A DNA stretch of 64,000 nt from the NCBI RefSeq assembly GCF_008868175.1, contig NZ_WBKT01000001.1:59703-123702 (forward strand), in the 5' to 3' direction. Positions 15,921-24,828 of the stretch are shown here, piece by piece. Origin of the DNA: Micromonospora sp. AMSO31t. GTDB lineage: Bacteria > Actinomycetota > Actinomycetes > Mycobacteriales > Micromonosporaceae. A program made the position numbers and the translations under genes. Below the pieces are notes generated by a model. The model was not told where the DNA came from, did not search any database, and worked only from the letters and a program-made list of their open reading frames with translations. Positions within the stretch are counted from its first letter, which is position 1; every line of letters begins with the position of its first letter.

Positions 15921-16020
15921 CCGTGTCCGGCCCGGCACGTGCGTCGTCGCCCCCGACCGCAGCGTCCGGACGGTGTGAGATCCATCGCCCGGGGGAAGTC
16001 CCGGGTGAGCCGGAGATGTT

Positions 16021-17082
16021 GTGCGACACATGCCGGAGACGGATGTGGTGGTTGTCGGCGCCGGGCAGGCGGGGCTGTCCAGCGCGTACCACCTGCGCTC
16101 CTCAGGTCTTGACTTCGCGCTTCTGGACGCCGACGCGGCGCCCGGCGGGGCCTGGCAGCACCGGTGGCCGACGCTGCGCATGGCGACCGTGCACGGCATC
16201 TTCGACCTGCCCGGAATGCACTTCACGACGCCACCGCCGGACGAGCCGGCCGCCGACGCGGTGCCGGCCTATTTCGCCGCCTTCGAGCGTCAATTCGACA
16301 TCGACGTCCAGCGTCCGGTCGCGGTCACGGCGGTCCGGAACGCCGGCGACGGACGACTGCTCGTCGAATCCGACAAGGGCGCCTGGATCACCCGGGCACT
16401 GATCAACGCGACGGGGACGTGGACCAGGCCGTTCGTGCCGTACTACCCCGGACAGGACACGTTCCTGGGGCGGCAGCTGCACACCGCCCACTACCGGGGA
16501 CCGGCGGAATTCGCCGGGAAGCGGGTGGTCGTCGTCGGGGGCGGAGCCTCCGCCGTGCAGCTCCTGGTCGAGATCGCCGACGTCGCGGCGACGACGACCT
16601 GGGTCACCCGCCGCCCGCCGGTGTTCCGGGACGGGCCGTTCACCTCGGACTACGGGCGCGAGGTGGTCGCCAAGGTCGACGCCCGGGTACGGGCCGGCCT
16701 GCCCCCGGGAAGCATCGCCAGCGCGACCGAGCTGGCCTGGACACCGCAGATGCGCGAAGCCCGGGAACGCGGTCTCCTCCGGCGCCTGCCGATGTTCGAC
16801 AAGATCGAACCCAGCGGCGTCCGGTGGCGCGACGGTGCCACGCAGGACGTGGACGTGATCCTCTGGTGCACCGGGTTCCGGCCGGCGCTCGACCACCTGG
16901 CGCCCCTGCGCCTGCGCGGCCCCCGCGGCGGCATCGTCATGGACGGCACCCGGGTGGTCACCGATCCCCGGATCCACCTGGTCGGCTACGGGCCGTCCGC
17001 CAGCACGGTCGGCGCGAACCGTGCCGGCCGGGCAGCGGTCCGCGAGCTGCGCGCGCTTCTGGCGGCGCCCGCCCTCGCCTGA
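16021..17082 (+). CDS. FAD-dependent flavin-containing monooxygenase-like protein
   Basis: A 353-residue two-dinucleotide-binding flavoprotein. Residues 8-35 form the FAD Rossmann motif (VVVVGAGQAGLSSAYHL), followed by the flavin-contacting GGAWQHRWPTLRM. A second G-x-G-x-x-A motif for NADPH appears at about 172-185 (RVVVVGGGASAVQLL), and ILWCTGFRPALDHL is the C-terminal ATG-like motif. This layout matches group B monooxygenases that hydroxylate or N/S-oxygenate small molecules. GTG 16021 has GGAG five bases upstream; ATG 16030 is an alternative. It is somewhat shorter than classical FMOs, and the FMO fingerprint FxGxxxHxxxY is seen only loosely (FLGRQLHTAHY). Substrate unknown. Confidence 0.87.
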   Translation: MRHMPETDVVVVGAGQAGLSSAYHLRSSGLDFALLDADAAPGGAWQHRWPTLRMATVHGIFDLPGMHFTTPPPDEPAADAVPAYFAAFERQFDIDVQRPVAVTAVRNAGDGRLLVESDKGAWITRALINATGTWTRPFVPYYPGQDTFLGRQLHTAHYRGPAEFAGKRVVVVGGGASAVQLLVEIADVAATTTWVTRRPPVFRDGPFTSDYGREVVAKVDARVRAGLPPGSIASATELAWTPQMREARERGLLRRLPMFDKIEPSGVRWRDGATQDVDVILWCTGFRPALDHLAPLRLRGPRGGIVMDGTRVVTDPRIHLVGYGPSASTVGANRAGRAAVRELRALLAAPALA

Positions 17083-17135
17083 CCGGCCCAGCGACGGGTA
17101 TCCGTTCACGGGCCGAACGTCGTCGGCACGCCCGG

Positions 17136-17555
17136 TCAGCCGACCTGGTCGTTGTCCTTCAGCGCACCCCAGCCGTGCCAGCGGTCGATCTCGATGACAG
17201 CGGTCACCCGCCGCCGATCGCGCCGTGGATAGGCCCTCCCGGTGTAGTGCTGGGAGAGCCGGTCGATGTCCGCCAGGTCCTCGTCGTCGCGGAGTTCGAC
17301 GACGCGCCCGAGGATCGTGACGTGGGTGTACCAGGCCTGCCCGTCCAGCACGGTCAGGGTGACCCGGGGGTCGTTGCGGAGGTGGCTCAGCCGGCGGCGG
17401 CCCTCGTCCATGTTCACCATGATCCGACCGTCGTCCCACAGGTACCAGGTGGCCGCGGAGACCGGCTGACCATCGGCCCGGAGCGTGGCGATGACCGCGG
17501 GGTTCGCCTTCCGGAGCATGGTGACCGCGGATTCGGGCAGCGGCGGCTTCGACAT
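17136..17555 (-). CDS. PPOX-class F420/flavin-dependent split-barrel oxidoreductase
   Basis: A 139-residue split beta-barrel protein of the pyridoxamine-5'-phosphate-oxidase superfamily. The core reads VIATLRADGQPVSAATWYLW, RIMVNMDEGRRRLSHLRNDP, VTLTVLDGQAWYTHVTILG and a C-terminal helix. In actinobacteria this subgroup commonly binds coenzyme F420 and reduces unsaturated small molecules; FMN is the alternative. ATG 17555 is preceded by AGGAGGAG. It is convergent with the monooxygenase, 53 bases apart, with no evident operon partner. Family call secure, cofactor and substrate inferred. Confidence 0.88.
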   Translation of the reverse strand: MSKPPLPESAVTMLRKANPAVIATLRADGQPVSAATWYLWDDGRIMVNMDEGRRRLSHLRNDPRVTLTVLDGQAWYTHVTILGRVVELRDDEDLADIDRLSQHYTGRAYPRRDRRRVTAVIEIDRWHGWGALKDNDQVG

Positions 17556-17619
17556 GGTTCTCCTCCTCGCGACGGCGTGACCTCCGCAATGTACGCACCC
17601 ACCGGGCCGCCCGCGCCGG

Positions 17620-18816
17620 CTACGGCTTCGCCCGCGCCGCCCTTCGTCGCCTGGGCGCCGTCAGGAGCAGGACGGCCAGGGCAGCGACGGCGCCGAGGCC
17701 GACGACGGTTACCCACGACGTCGACCGTCCGGTCCGCGCCGGCCCCTGCTGCTCGGCCTTGACCTGGGCGACGGGACGGTCGTACTTCTTCTCGTCCGGC
17801 GCGACCAGGCGACCGACCGACGCGTCGGGGGAGAGGGCGAAACCCCAGTTCAGTAGCGCCGCCGCCTCGCCCAGGCTGCCCAGCGGCGCGGTTTCCGCGC
17901 CGAGCAGCGTCACGGCGAGCCGCCGGCCGTTGCGCTCGGCCACCCCCACGTACGTCTGCCGTGCCAGGTCGGTGAAGCCGGTCTTCCCGCCGAGCGTCCC
18001 CGGATAGTGGTCCAGCAGCGTGTTGTCGTGGGTCAGGGAGAAGCCGGGCTGTCCCGGCCCTGCCGGCACCTCCGCCACCCGGGTGGCGATGTACCGCCGG
18101 AAGTCCGCGCGGGCGTAGGTGGCGCGCGCAATCAGCGCCAGGTCGTACGCGCTGGTGTACTGGCCCGGGCCGTCCAGCCCGGACGGTGTCACCGCGTGGG
18201 TCTGGTGTGCGCCCAGCCGGTGTGCCTCGTCGTTCATCGCCTGCACGCCGCCCTGCCGGCCGGCGCTGCCGCCGCCGACGCGGGCCAGCACGTTGGCGGC
18301 GTCGTTACCCGACTTGAGGAGAAGCCCCAGCCACAGGCTCTCGATCGAGTACCGTGCGCCCGGCACCACCCCCATCACCGAACTGGCCGGATCGAGATCC
18401 TGCAGGTCCGCCCGGGTCACCTCGACCACCCGCGTCGGGTCGAGGTGGGGCATGAGGGCCGCGGCGAGCAGCATCTTCTGCACGCTGGCCGGCGTGCGGT
18501 GCTCGTGCGGTCCGCAGCCACCCAGCACCGCGCCACTGTCGAGGTCGGCCACCAGCCACGAGGTGGCGGTCACCGCCGGGGCCATCGGCGCACCGGCCGG
18601 GATGGACAGTCCCGCCGTCGCCAGCGACTCGCCGCCGACGGCCAGGTCGGCGGGACCGACCGGCGGCGGCGACGGTGCGGCCGGTGGGGCAACCGGCGGC
18701 TTCACGGCCGGGCAGGGCAGGTACGGTGCGGCCGTCCGCACCGGCGACGCGGAAACGGCGGCGGGCATGGCCAGGAAAGCGCTGAGCGCCACCGCGACAA
18801 TGCGAATGATGGTCAC
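17620..18816 (-). CDS. Serine-type D-Ala-D-Ala carboxypeptidase (penicillin-binding protein, S11)
   Basis: A 398-residue exported low-molecular-weight penicillin-binding protein that trims the terminal D-Ala from peptidoglycan stem peptides. The three active-site motifs are intact: S-x-x-K as ASVQKMLLAA, S-G-N as LLLKSGNDAANVL, and K-T-G as GGKTGFTDLA. An N-terminal signal peptide (IIRIVAVALSAFLAMPAAVS) and a proline-rich linker precede the domain; a C-terminal helix (VTVVGLGAVAALAVLLL) with a basic tail anchors it in the membrane. I use GTG 18816, which begins the signal peptide; the longer open frame upstream is not coding-like. Its upstream region is a 372-base non-coding stretch, so it probably has its own promoter. 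Confidence 0.9.
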   Translation of the reverse strand: MTIIRIVAVALSAFLAMPAAVSASPVRTAAPYLPCPAVKPPVAPPAAPSPPPVGPADLAVGGESLATAGLSIPAGAPMAPAVTATSWLVADLDSGAVLGGCGPHEHRTPASVQKMLLAAALMPHLDPTRVVEVTRADLQDLDPASSVMGVVPGARYSIESLWLGLLLKSGNDAANVLARVGGGSAGRQGGVQAMNDEAHRLGAHQTHAVTPSGLDGPGQYTSAYDLALIARATYARADFRRYIATRVAEVPAGPGQPGFSLTHDNTLLDHYPGTLGGKTGFTDLARQTYVGVAERNGRRLAVTLLGAETAPLGSLGEAAALLNWGFALSPDASVGRLVAPDEKKYDRPVAQVKAEQQGPARTGRSTSWVTVVGLGAVAALAVLLLTAPRRRRAARAKP

Positions 18817-19188
18817 GTCAATGCACCGTAATCGCTCGCCATGCGAGCACGGCCCGGTTGCAGAAAGTGGTCCGGGGAGGGCGAGAATTCCGGCCTCGGC
18901 CCGGCCGGCACTCCTTCGATCGGCTTGTGCCGTTCGCGAGGCTCCGGGAGCGCATTTCCCGGTGCCCACGACCGGCGAAATCGCCGCAGCTGGGCTTTCT
19001 CCGGCCCAGCGGGTACGGCGGACGCGGCCAGGTCCGGACGGGATGGGTGAGCAGCCTGTCGTCATTTCGTCGAAATGAACTCCATGTCGCCGCCTTGGTG
19101 CCGGAGCGCCGGTCGACGACGATAACGCCAGGGCGTTGTTCGGTCGTAGCCCATTCGGCGTGGGCCGCGCACCTCGATCGGGGCACGC
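18817..19188. other. Non-coding stretch with a perfect palindrome and a hairpin
   Basis: A 372-base gap between the 3' end of kup and the start of the carboxypeptidase gene. It holds a perfect inverted repeat TCATTTCG-T-CGAAATGA (19062-19078), unusually AT-rich for this genome, and a 7-bp hairpin GCTGGGC/GCCCAGC with an 8-base loop further toward the gene. It is long enough for a structured leader, but I could not match it to a riboswitch class. No convincing coding frame. Confidence 0.4.
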
Positions 19189-21159
19189 TCAGACCGCGAC
19201 CTCGGCGCTCAGGACGATGGTGCGTTCCTCGGGCAGGTGGAGGAACTCGGTGTGGCTCGCGGCGTTGTGGGCGAGGGCGATGAACAGGCGCTTGCGCCAG
19301 ACGGCCAGGCCGGGCTGGCGCGTGCACCGCAGCGTGATCCTCGAGACGAAGTAGGAGACCTGGTCCAGGTCGAGGTTGATCTCCTGGGCGTGGGGATGGG
19401 TGGCCGCGCGGCGAAGCACCTCGGGAAAGTCGGTGGGGTCCTGGAAGCCGAAGAGGGCGTCGATGTGGATGATGCCGTCGCTCGGGTCGCCCAGGTCGTC
19501 GATGGTGAGGCGCTGGTCCCAGGGGATGTGCGGGACATTGGCGGTGCGACCCGTGATGATCACAGTTCGCTCGTGCCGGACGTGGTAGTGCGCGACGTTC
19601 GCGCGTAACGCCAGGGGCGTCGTCTCCTTGTTCGGATGGGGAAAGACCGCGGTGCCCGGCACCCAGGGGATGTTCGTGGCGTGCAGGCTGTCGAGGAACT
19701 CGGGGAGGGGTCCCTCCCGTTCGATCCGCCGGGCGGTGACCAGCTCGGCGCCGCGTCGCCAGGTGAGCAGGACCGTGAACAGGACGCCCGCGATGAGCAG
19801 CGTCAGCCAGCCGCCGTGGGTGACCTTGGCCAGGTTCGCCGTGAAGAAGGTCAGCTCGATGCTGCCGAAGACCACGCCGAACAGCACCAGCCGCCGCGTG
19901 CTCCAGCGCCACCGCGCCCGCGCGACGACCAGGAACAGGGTCGTGGTGATCATGAAGGTGCCGGTGACCGCCACCCCGTACGCGGCGGCGAGGTTCGTGG
20001 ACGAGCCGAACGCGAACACCACCACCAGGACCGCCGCGAACAGGCCCCAGTTCACCCCCGGGGCGTAGATCTGGCCGTACTGGCGGCGCGAGGTCTGCCG
20101 GATGCGCAGGTGCGGCAGGAAGCCCAGCCGCATGGCCTCCCGGGACACCGAGAACGCCCCGGAGATCACCGACTGGGACGCGATCACGGTGGCCACCGTG
20201 GCCAGGACGACCATCGGCAGCTGCGCCCAGCCGGGCAGCAGCAGGAAGAACGGATTGTCCCGGCTCTCCGGCGCCCGGAGGATCAGTGCGCCCTGGCCGA
20301 GATAGTTCAGGGTCAACGCGGGGAAGACGACCCCGAACCAGGCCCGGCGGATCGGAGCGCGACCGAAGTGCCCCATGTCGGCGTAGAGCGCCTCGGCGCC
20401 GGTGATCGACAGCACCACGGCGCCCATCGCGATGAACGCGATCATCGGGTGGTCGATGACGAACAGGGCCGCGTACGTCGGTGACAGCCCGGCCAGCACG
20501 CTGGGGTGACGGATCACCTCGGCCGCGCCGGCGACGGCCAGGCAGGCGAACCAGAGCAGCATGACCGGCCCGAACACGGCCCCGACCCGTCCGGTGCCCC
20601 AGCGCTGGATGGCGAACAGCAGGGTGAGGACCACCGCCGACGCCGGCAGGACCACCACCTCCAGCGCCGGGGAGATCACCTCGAGTCCTTCCACGGCCGA
20701 CAGCACCGAGATCGCCGGGGTGATCACACTGTCGCCGTAGAACAGGGCTGCGCCGAGCGCTCCGAGCGCCAGCACGGTCTCGGCGCGCCGCTCACTGACC
20801 GTGAGCAGCGCCCGCCGGGCGAGGGCGGCCAGCGCCATCACCCCGCCCTCGCCCTCGTTGTCGGCCCGCAGGATGAAGATGACGTACTTGACCGAGACGA
20901 TCAGGATGATCGACCAGAAGACCCACGAGATCACGCCGAACACGTCGGGGGCGTCCGGTGTCAGGTTGCGGTCCAGGGTGAAGACCGTCTTCAGCGCGTA
21001 CAGCGGGCTCGTGCCGATGTCGCCGTAGACCACCCCCAACGCGCCCAGCAGCAACCCCAGTCCCGCTGTCCGGCGGCCCGCCCGGGACGCCGTCCCACCG
21101 CCCCCCGCCGGCTCCGGGGCAGCTGCCCCGGGCTGCTCGTCGCCTGCGCGCTCCGCCAT
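19189..21159 (-). CDS. kup: Kup-family potassium transporter
   Basis: A 656-residue KUP/HAK/KT potassium importer with about twelve transmembrane helices in its first 450 residues and a long cytoplasmic C-terminal domain. The family signature in the first helix is GVVYGDIGTSPLYALKT; further conserved stretches include ILRADNEGEGGVMAL, GDSVITPAISVLSA and GAEALYADMGHFGR. Potassium uptake is probably driven by proton symport. ATG 21159 is chosen over the first ATG of the frame because it starts the usual short hydrophilic tail. It is followed by a 372-base gap, so it does not form a tight operon with the carboxypeptidase. Upstream lies the rph gene in the same orientation, 80 bases away. Confidence 0.95.
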   Translation of the reverse strand: MAERAGDEQPGAAAPEPAGGGGTASRAGRRTAGLGLLLGALGVVYGDIGTSPLYALKTVFTLDRNLTPDAPDVFGVISWVFWSIILIVSVKYVIFILRADNEGEGGVMALAALARRALLTVSERRAETVLALGALGAALFYGDSVITPAISVLSAVEGLEVISPALEVVVLPASAVVLTLLFAIQRWGTGRVGAVFGPVMLLWFACLAVAGAAEVIRHPSVLAGLSPTYAALFVIDHPMIAFIAMGAVVLSITGAEALYADMGHFGRAPIRRAWFGVVFPALTLNYLGQGALILRAPESRDNPFFLLLPGWAQLPMVVLATVATVIASQSVISGAFSVSREAMRLGFLPHLRIRQTSRRQYGQIYAPGVNWGLFAAVLVVVFAFGSSTNLAAAYGVAVTGTFMITTTLFLVVARARWRWSTRRLVLFGVVFGSIELTFFTANLAKVTHGGWLTLLIAGVLFTVLLTWRRGAELVTARRIEREGPLPEFLDSLHATNIPWVPGTAVFPHPNKETTPLALRANVAHYHVRHERTVIITGRTANVPHIPWDQRLTIDDLGDPSDGIIHIDALFGFQDPTDFPEVLRRAATHPHAQEINLDLDQVSYFVSRITLRCTRQPGLAVWRKRLFIALAHNAASHTEFLHLPEERTIVLSAEVAV

Positions 21160-21239
21160 CCCATAGGCATACCAACTCCCGGCCGTCCCCACCCCGGACC
21201 TCCGAACCTTGGTCCGATGGGCAGTCCTGCCGTGGTTGA

Positions 21240-23837
21240 TCAGTCCAGGATCTCGACGTAGCCGTCGGTGCCGTGTACGCGGATCCGCTGCCCGTCCCCG
21301 ATCAGCCTGGTCGCCCGCTCCACGCCGACGACGGAGGGCAGGCCGTACTCCCGGGCGATCACCGCGCCGTGGGTCATGAGGCCGCCCACCTCCGTCACCA
21401 GCCCCGCGACCGCGACGAACAGGGGTGACCAGCTCGGATCGGTGTACGCGGTGACCAGGATGTCGCCCGGTTCGAGGTCGGCGTCGGCCAGGTCGAGGAC
21501 GACCCGGGCCCGCCCCTCGACGACCCCGCCGGAAACCGGAAGGCCGACCAGCGCGCCGGCCGGCACGTCGTCACGTCGGTACGTCCCGGTGATTCCCTCA
21601 CCCTCCGACGTGAGGACCCGGGGCGGCGTGAGCGCGTGATACGACCGGAACGCGTCCCTCCGCCGGTCGATGAGCTGATCGTCGGCCCGGTGCGTGCGCA
21701 CGACGTCGTGCAGCTCCTGGAACGTGAGATAGAAGATGTCCTCGCTCTCGCGAAGCACGTTGGCCCGCACGAGGCGTTCGGCCTCCGCCAGCAGGGCCTG
21801 CTTGTAGACGTAGTAGCGGCTGATGATGGCGTACTTCGGATACTCCCGGTACCCGATGAAGGTGCGGACGCGGTCGATCATCCGCTTGGTCTCGTCCGCC
21901 TTCTGCTCGCCGTCCGGCAGGGCCCGAAGGCGTTCGAGGACCTCCTGTTCCTTCCTCTCCGCCTCCCGGCGCCCCTGCTCGAAGCGCCGCTCGCGAGCGC
22001 CCGGCTCGAAGTTCCGGACGTTGTCCAGGATGACGGGCACGAGGGTGCTGGGGCGTTCGCTCCAGCGCGGCCTCGTGATGTCGATCTCGCCGACGCACCG
22101 CATGCCGTACCTGTCGAGGAAGGCGTGGATGGCGTCCCGCGCCTCCCGGCCGCCCGGGAGCGTGGCCAGCTCGTCCAGGAAGCCCTCGTCCTCGACCTTC
22201 TGGAGGAAGGCCACCACCTCCGCGTGCGGGCGGATGACGTCGGCGACGTCCAGGAGCGCCAGCCCCATCTCCGACGTGACGTTGTGAGGCGCGGACAGGG
22301 TGAGCGTGTCAGCGGCGTTCTTCTCGCCCAGCCACGCCTGCAACTGCTCGTTGAGCCACCAGGTGGCCTCCATCCCGGCCATGATCGCCTGCATGCTCCG
22401 GGGATCGCCCAGGAGCCGCTTGTGCTCCTGGAACGCCGCCAGGAGGAAGTCGAACAGCGCCGGACCGGATGTCGTGGCGATGTCGCGCCGGAGGTCGGCG
22501 AGGGACGCCTGGCTGCGTTCGATCAGGTCGGTGACGATGGCCGGATCGGTCTCGATCGGCGCCGGCGCGCCGCCGGCGCGCGGCGCGGCAGGAGTCGGAT
22601 CGGGGAGCGACGGGATGAAGTCGCCACGGTCGATGACGGTTTCCAGCGCGTCCCGGACCAGGGGATCGGATCTTCCGGCCATCTCCAGCAGGCCGGCGCG
22701 GCTCGACGGCGACGCGAGCGCCCGGGTCGCGTCGACGAACAGCCGCCCACCGGCGGCATACATCGGCGCCATGGCCGTCAGCTGCCACATGGAGAGCCCC
22801 AGGGGCTTCATGGGGTCGGTCATCATCTGCTGGTGGCCGACCGAGATGAAGACGTGGTTCTCTCCGTCGCCGATCTCGGGGACGGGGAAGAGCGTGGTGA
22901 TCGGTCGGCTCTGGACGATCTGGAGGTCGTCGTCGACCAGGCACCATTCGATGTCCTGCGGGTGGCCGAAGTGGGCTTCGATCCGCCGGCCCAGCTCCAC
23001 CAGCCGGAGGACCTGCGCATCCGTGAGCGCCGGCTGCTCCTGCCGCGCCGGGTCGATCGCCTGCTCCGTCGTCCCGCCGGCCGGTAGGGCGTGGACGGCG
23101 AGCCGCTTGGTGGCGATCGCCCGGTCGACGATCGCGCCGTCGCGCACCTTGTAGGCGTCCGCGTTCACCAGCCCGGAGACCAGGGCCTCGCCGAGGCCGA
23201 AGCTGGCCTCCACGGAGGCGATCTTCCGGTTGGACGTGACGGGATCGGCCGTGAACAGGATGCCGGACACCTGCGGGAAGACCATCTTCTGCACGACAAC
23301 GGCCATCTGGACGGTGCGATGGTCGATGCCGTTCCGCAGGCGGTAGACCACGGCCCGCTCGGTGAAGAGCGAGGCCCAGCACCGGCTGACGTGCTGGAGG
23401 ATCGCGGCCGTCCCGATGACGTTCAGGTAGGTGTCCTGCTGGCCGGCGAAGGAGGCCGTCGGCAGGTCCTCCGCCGTCGCGCTGGACCGGACGGCGTAGG
23501 CAGCCCCCTCACCGACCTGGGCGAGAGCCCGGGTGATCCCCGCTGCCACCTCGTCGGGGAGGGCCGTCTCCTCGATGGTCCGGCGGATCTCCGCACTCAG
23601 CGCGCGGATCGCGTCCCGGTCGTCCGGCTTCAGGCGCGACAGCTGGTCGAGCCGGTCGTCGATCGACGGCGCCTCGGCCATGATCCGCCGGAAGGCGTCC
23701 GTCGTGACGCAGAAGCCGGGCGGTACGCGGATGCCGTCGATCCGCGTCAGCGCGCCGAGATGCGCGCCCTTCCCGCCGACGATCGCGATCTGCCGCTCGT
23801 CGACCTCATGGAGGCCCCACACGTACTGCTCGGTCAT
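21240..23837 (-). CDS. rph: Rifamycin-inactivating phosphotransferase (rifampin phosphotransferase)
   Basis: An 865-residue three-domain enzyme that uses ATP to phosphorylate rifamycins and so inactivates them. It follows known Rph proteins end to end from memory: ATP-grasp N-domain (VGGKGAHLGALTRIDG, AVRSSATAEDLPTASFAGQQ, CWASLFTERAVVYR), rifamycin-binding middle domain (VGHQQMMTDPMKPLGLSMWQ, WLGEKNAADTL) and C-terminal swivelling His domain with phospho-acceptor His823 (LMTHGAVIAREYGLPSVVGV). Length matches the family and separates it from PEP synthase. ATG 23837 aligns with the known N-terminus; the larger open frame upstream is not coding. A palindrome like the rifamycin-associated element sits 64 bases upstream. 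Activity is not proven here, but key residues are intact. Confidence 0.93.
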   Translation of the reverse strand: MTEQYVWGLHEVDERQIAIVGGKGAHLGALTRIDGIRVPPGFCVTTDAFRRIMAEAPSIDDRLDQLSRLKPDDRDAIRALSAEIRRTIEETALPDEVAAGITRALAQVGEGAAYAVRSSATAEDLPTASFAGQQDTYLNVIGTAAILQHVSRCWASLFTERAVVYRLRNGIDHRTVQMAVVVQKMVFPQVSGILFTADPVTSNRKIASVEASFGLGEALVSGLVNADAYKVRDGAIVDRAIATKRLAVHALPAGGTTEQAIDPARQEQPALTDAQVLRLVELGRRIEAHFGHPQDIEWCLVDDDLQIVQSRPITTLFPVPEIGDGENHVFISVGHQQMMTDPMKPLGLSMWQLTAMAPMYAAGGRLFVDATRALASPSSRAGLLEMAGRSDPLVRDALETVIDRGDFIPSLPDPTPAAPRAGGAPAPIETDPAIVTDLIERSQASLADLRRDIATTSGPALFDFLLAAFQEHKRLLGDPRSMQAIMAGMEATWWLNEQLQAWLGEKNAADTLTLSAPHNVTSEMGLALLDVADVIRPHAEVVAFLQKVEDEGFLDELATLPGGREARDAIHAFLDRYGMRCVGEIDITRPRWSERPSTLVPVILDNVRNFEPGARERRFEQGRREAERKEQEVLERLRALPDGEQKADETKRMIDRVRTFIGYREYPKYAIISRYYVYKQALLAEAERLVRANVLRESEDIFYLTFQELHDVVRTHRADDQLIDRRRDAFRSYHALTPPRVLTSEGEGITGTYRRDDVPAGALVGLPVSGGVVEGRARVVLDLADADLEPGDILVTAYTDPSWSPLFVAVAGLVTEVGGLMTHGAVIAREYGLPSVVGVERATRLIGDGQRIRVHGTDGYVEILD

Positions 23838-23900
23838 CGCGGTCGTGCCCCATTTCTTCGTCCGTTCCTGGGTCCGGCCGACGATTCTGCGGCACCACCC

Positions 23901-23919
23901 GGGTCTTGCGGCAAGGCCC
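23901..23919 (-). promoter_or_regulatory. Candidate rifamycin-associated element (RAE) upstream of rph
   Basis: The 19-bp sequence GGGTCTTGCGGCAAGGCCC is a palindrome with a single mismatched pair, built as GGG-T-CTTGC-G-GCAAG-G-CCC. It closely resembles, from memory, the RAE found upstream of rph and other rifamycin-resistance genes. A minus-strand TTGCCG (23914-23909) inside it, with CAGAAT 19 bases further on, could form the rph promoter. An AT-rich stretch at 23926-23939 is an alternative promoter region. Confidence 0.7.
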
Positions 23920-23998
23920 CCGGTCCGATATACATTAAAGTGGGACGAAGTTCTCGCGGTTGTTCTGGGCCGCAATTCCTTTCCCAACCATCGGCGAA

Positions 23999-24655
23999 TC
24001 AGCCGCCTGCTGCGTTGTGCTTGGCCACCAGGCTCGGGAGTTCGTCCAGCGCGCCGATGCGGAACAGGCACCGCTCCGCGACGGCGGGCAGGTCGAGGAT
24101 GTGACCCCACGGACCGCGCCGGATCAGGCACGCCTGCATGCCGGCCGCCAGGGCCGGGCGTGCGTCGTTGTCGGGCCGATCGCCGACGTACAGGATCGAC
24201 GAGGCGTCGCCACCCCCGGCACGGATGACGTGCTCGAAGAAGGCCGGTGACGGCTTCGCCACGCCCCAGCCGTGCGACGTGCCGATCACATCCACGGGCA
24301 GGTCGAGAGCGCGGAGGATCGCCTCGGCATGAGCCGGCTGGTTGCCGGCCAGGCCCACGAGCAGGCCCTGGTCCTTCAGGGATGCCAGGCACGACCGCGC
24401 GTCGAGGTAGAGATCCTCCTCGCCGAACGTCTCGGGTATGCCGGCGGCTGCGCGGCGTTCGAGTTCGACCGTGAGGTCGAAATCGGGGCGGAAGACCCGG
24501 AACGGTTCCTGCCAGTCCAGGCCCCGGGCGATCGCCGCACCGAAGACCGCCGAGAACGTGTGCCGTGGAATGCCGAACCAGTCCGCCCAGGATCCGAACT
24601 CGCGGGACTCGTCGAGAATCGTCCCGCCGACATCGAAAAACACCGCGTCGATCAC
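23999..24655 (-). CDS. HAD-superfamily hydrolase-like protein
   Basis: A 218-residue HAD-fold protein. Motif I is AVFFDVGGTILDE with the nucleophilic Asp, but the usual second Asp (general acid) is Gly, a variant seen in some HAD-IA proteins. Motif II is probably LVGLAGNQP, the Lys motif GWGVAKPSPAFFEHV, and motif IV ILYVGDRPDNDARPA. It may hydrolyse phosphate esters or be a non-phosphatase relative. GTG 24655 has ACGGAGG at ideal spacing. It is upstream of rph on the same strand but 161 bases apart, with the RAE-like element between them, so joint function is uncertain. Confidence 0.87.
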   Translation of the reverse strand: MIDAVFFDVGGTILDESREFGSWADWFGIPRHTFSAVFGAAIARGLDWQEPFRVFRPDFDLTVELERRAAAGIPETFGEEDLYLDARSCLASLKDQGLLVGLAGNQPAHAEAILRALDLPVDVIGTSHGWGVAKPSPAFFEHVIRAGGGDASSILYVGDRPDNDARPALAAGMQACLIRRGPWGHILDLPAVAERCLFRIGALDELPSLVAKHNAAGG

Positions 24656-24828
24656 CGCGTTCCTCCGTCACCGTCGCGCCTCCAGTGGATCATAGACGGG
24701 GTGCCCGAACCTCATTCATGATCGTCAAGGCGGCCGAACGGACGTCGGTACGCGTGCGCGGTGACGGATGTCCCGGCGAGCCGCCCGAGGGAGAGCGGCC
24801 CCTCGGGCGAGTCCTAGACTGCGCCGAC

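Noticed and set aside
12677..16402. A 1241-codon open frame on the plus strand running through ugpB, the phosphodiesterase and beyond
   Set aside because: It is Arg/Gly/Pro-rich, has no domain features, overlaps genes with clear homology in other frames and on the other strand, and reflects the GC-rich code.
18817..19188. A c-di-AMP or other riboswitch before the carboxypeptidase gene
   Set aside because: The distance and the kup neighbour made it attractive, but I could not find the conserved core of the ydaO class or of any other class I know; kept only as unexplained non-coding sequence.
24000..24671. N-terminal extension of rph across the HAD gene (the frame is open to 24671)
   Set aside because: The extension is Arg/Pro-rich, overlaps the HAD gene in another frame, and known rifamycin phosphotransferases start at the equivalent of 23837.
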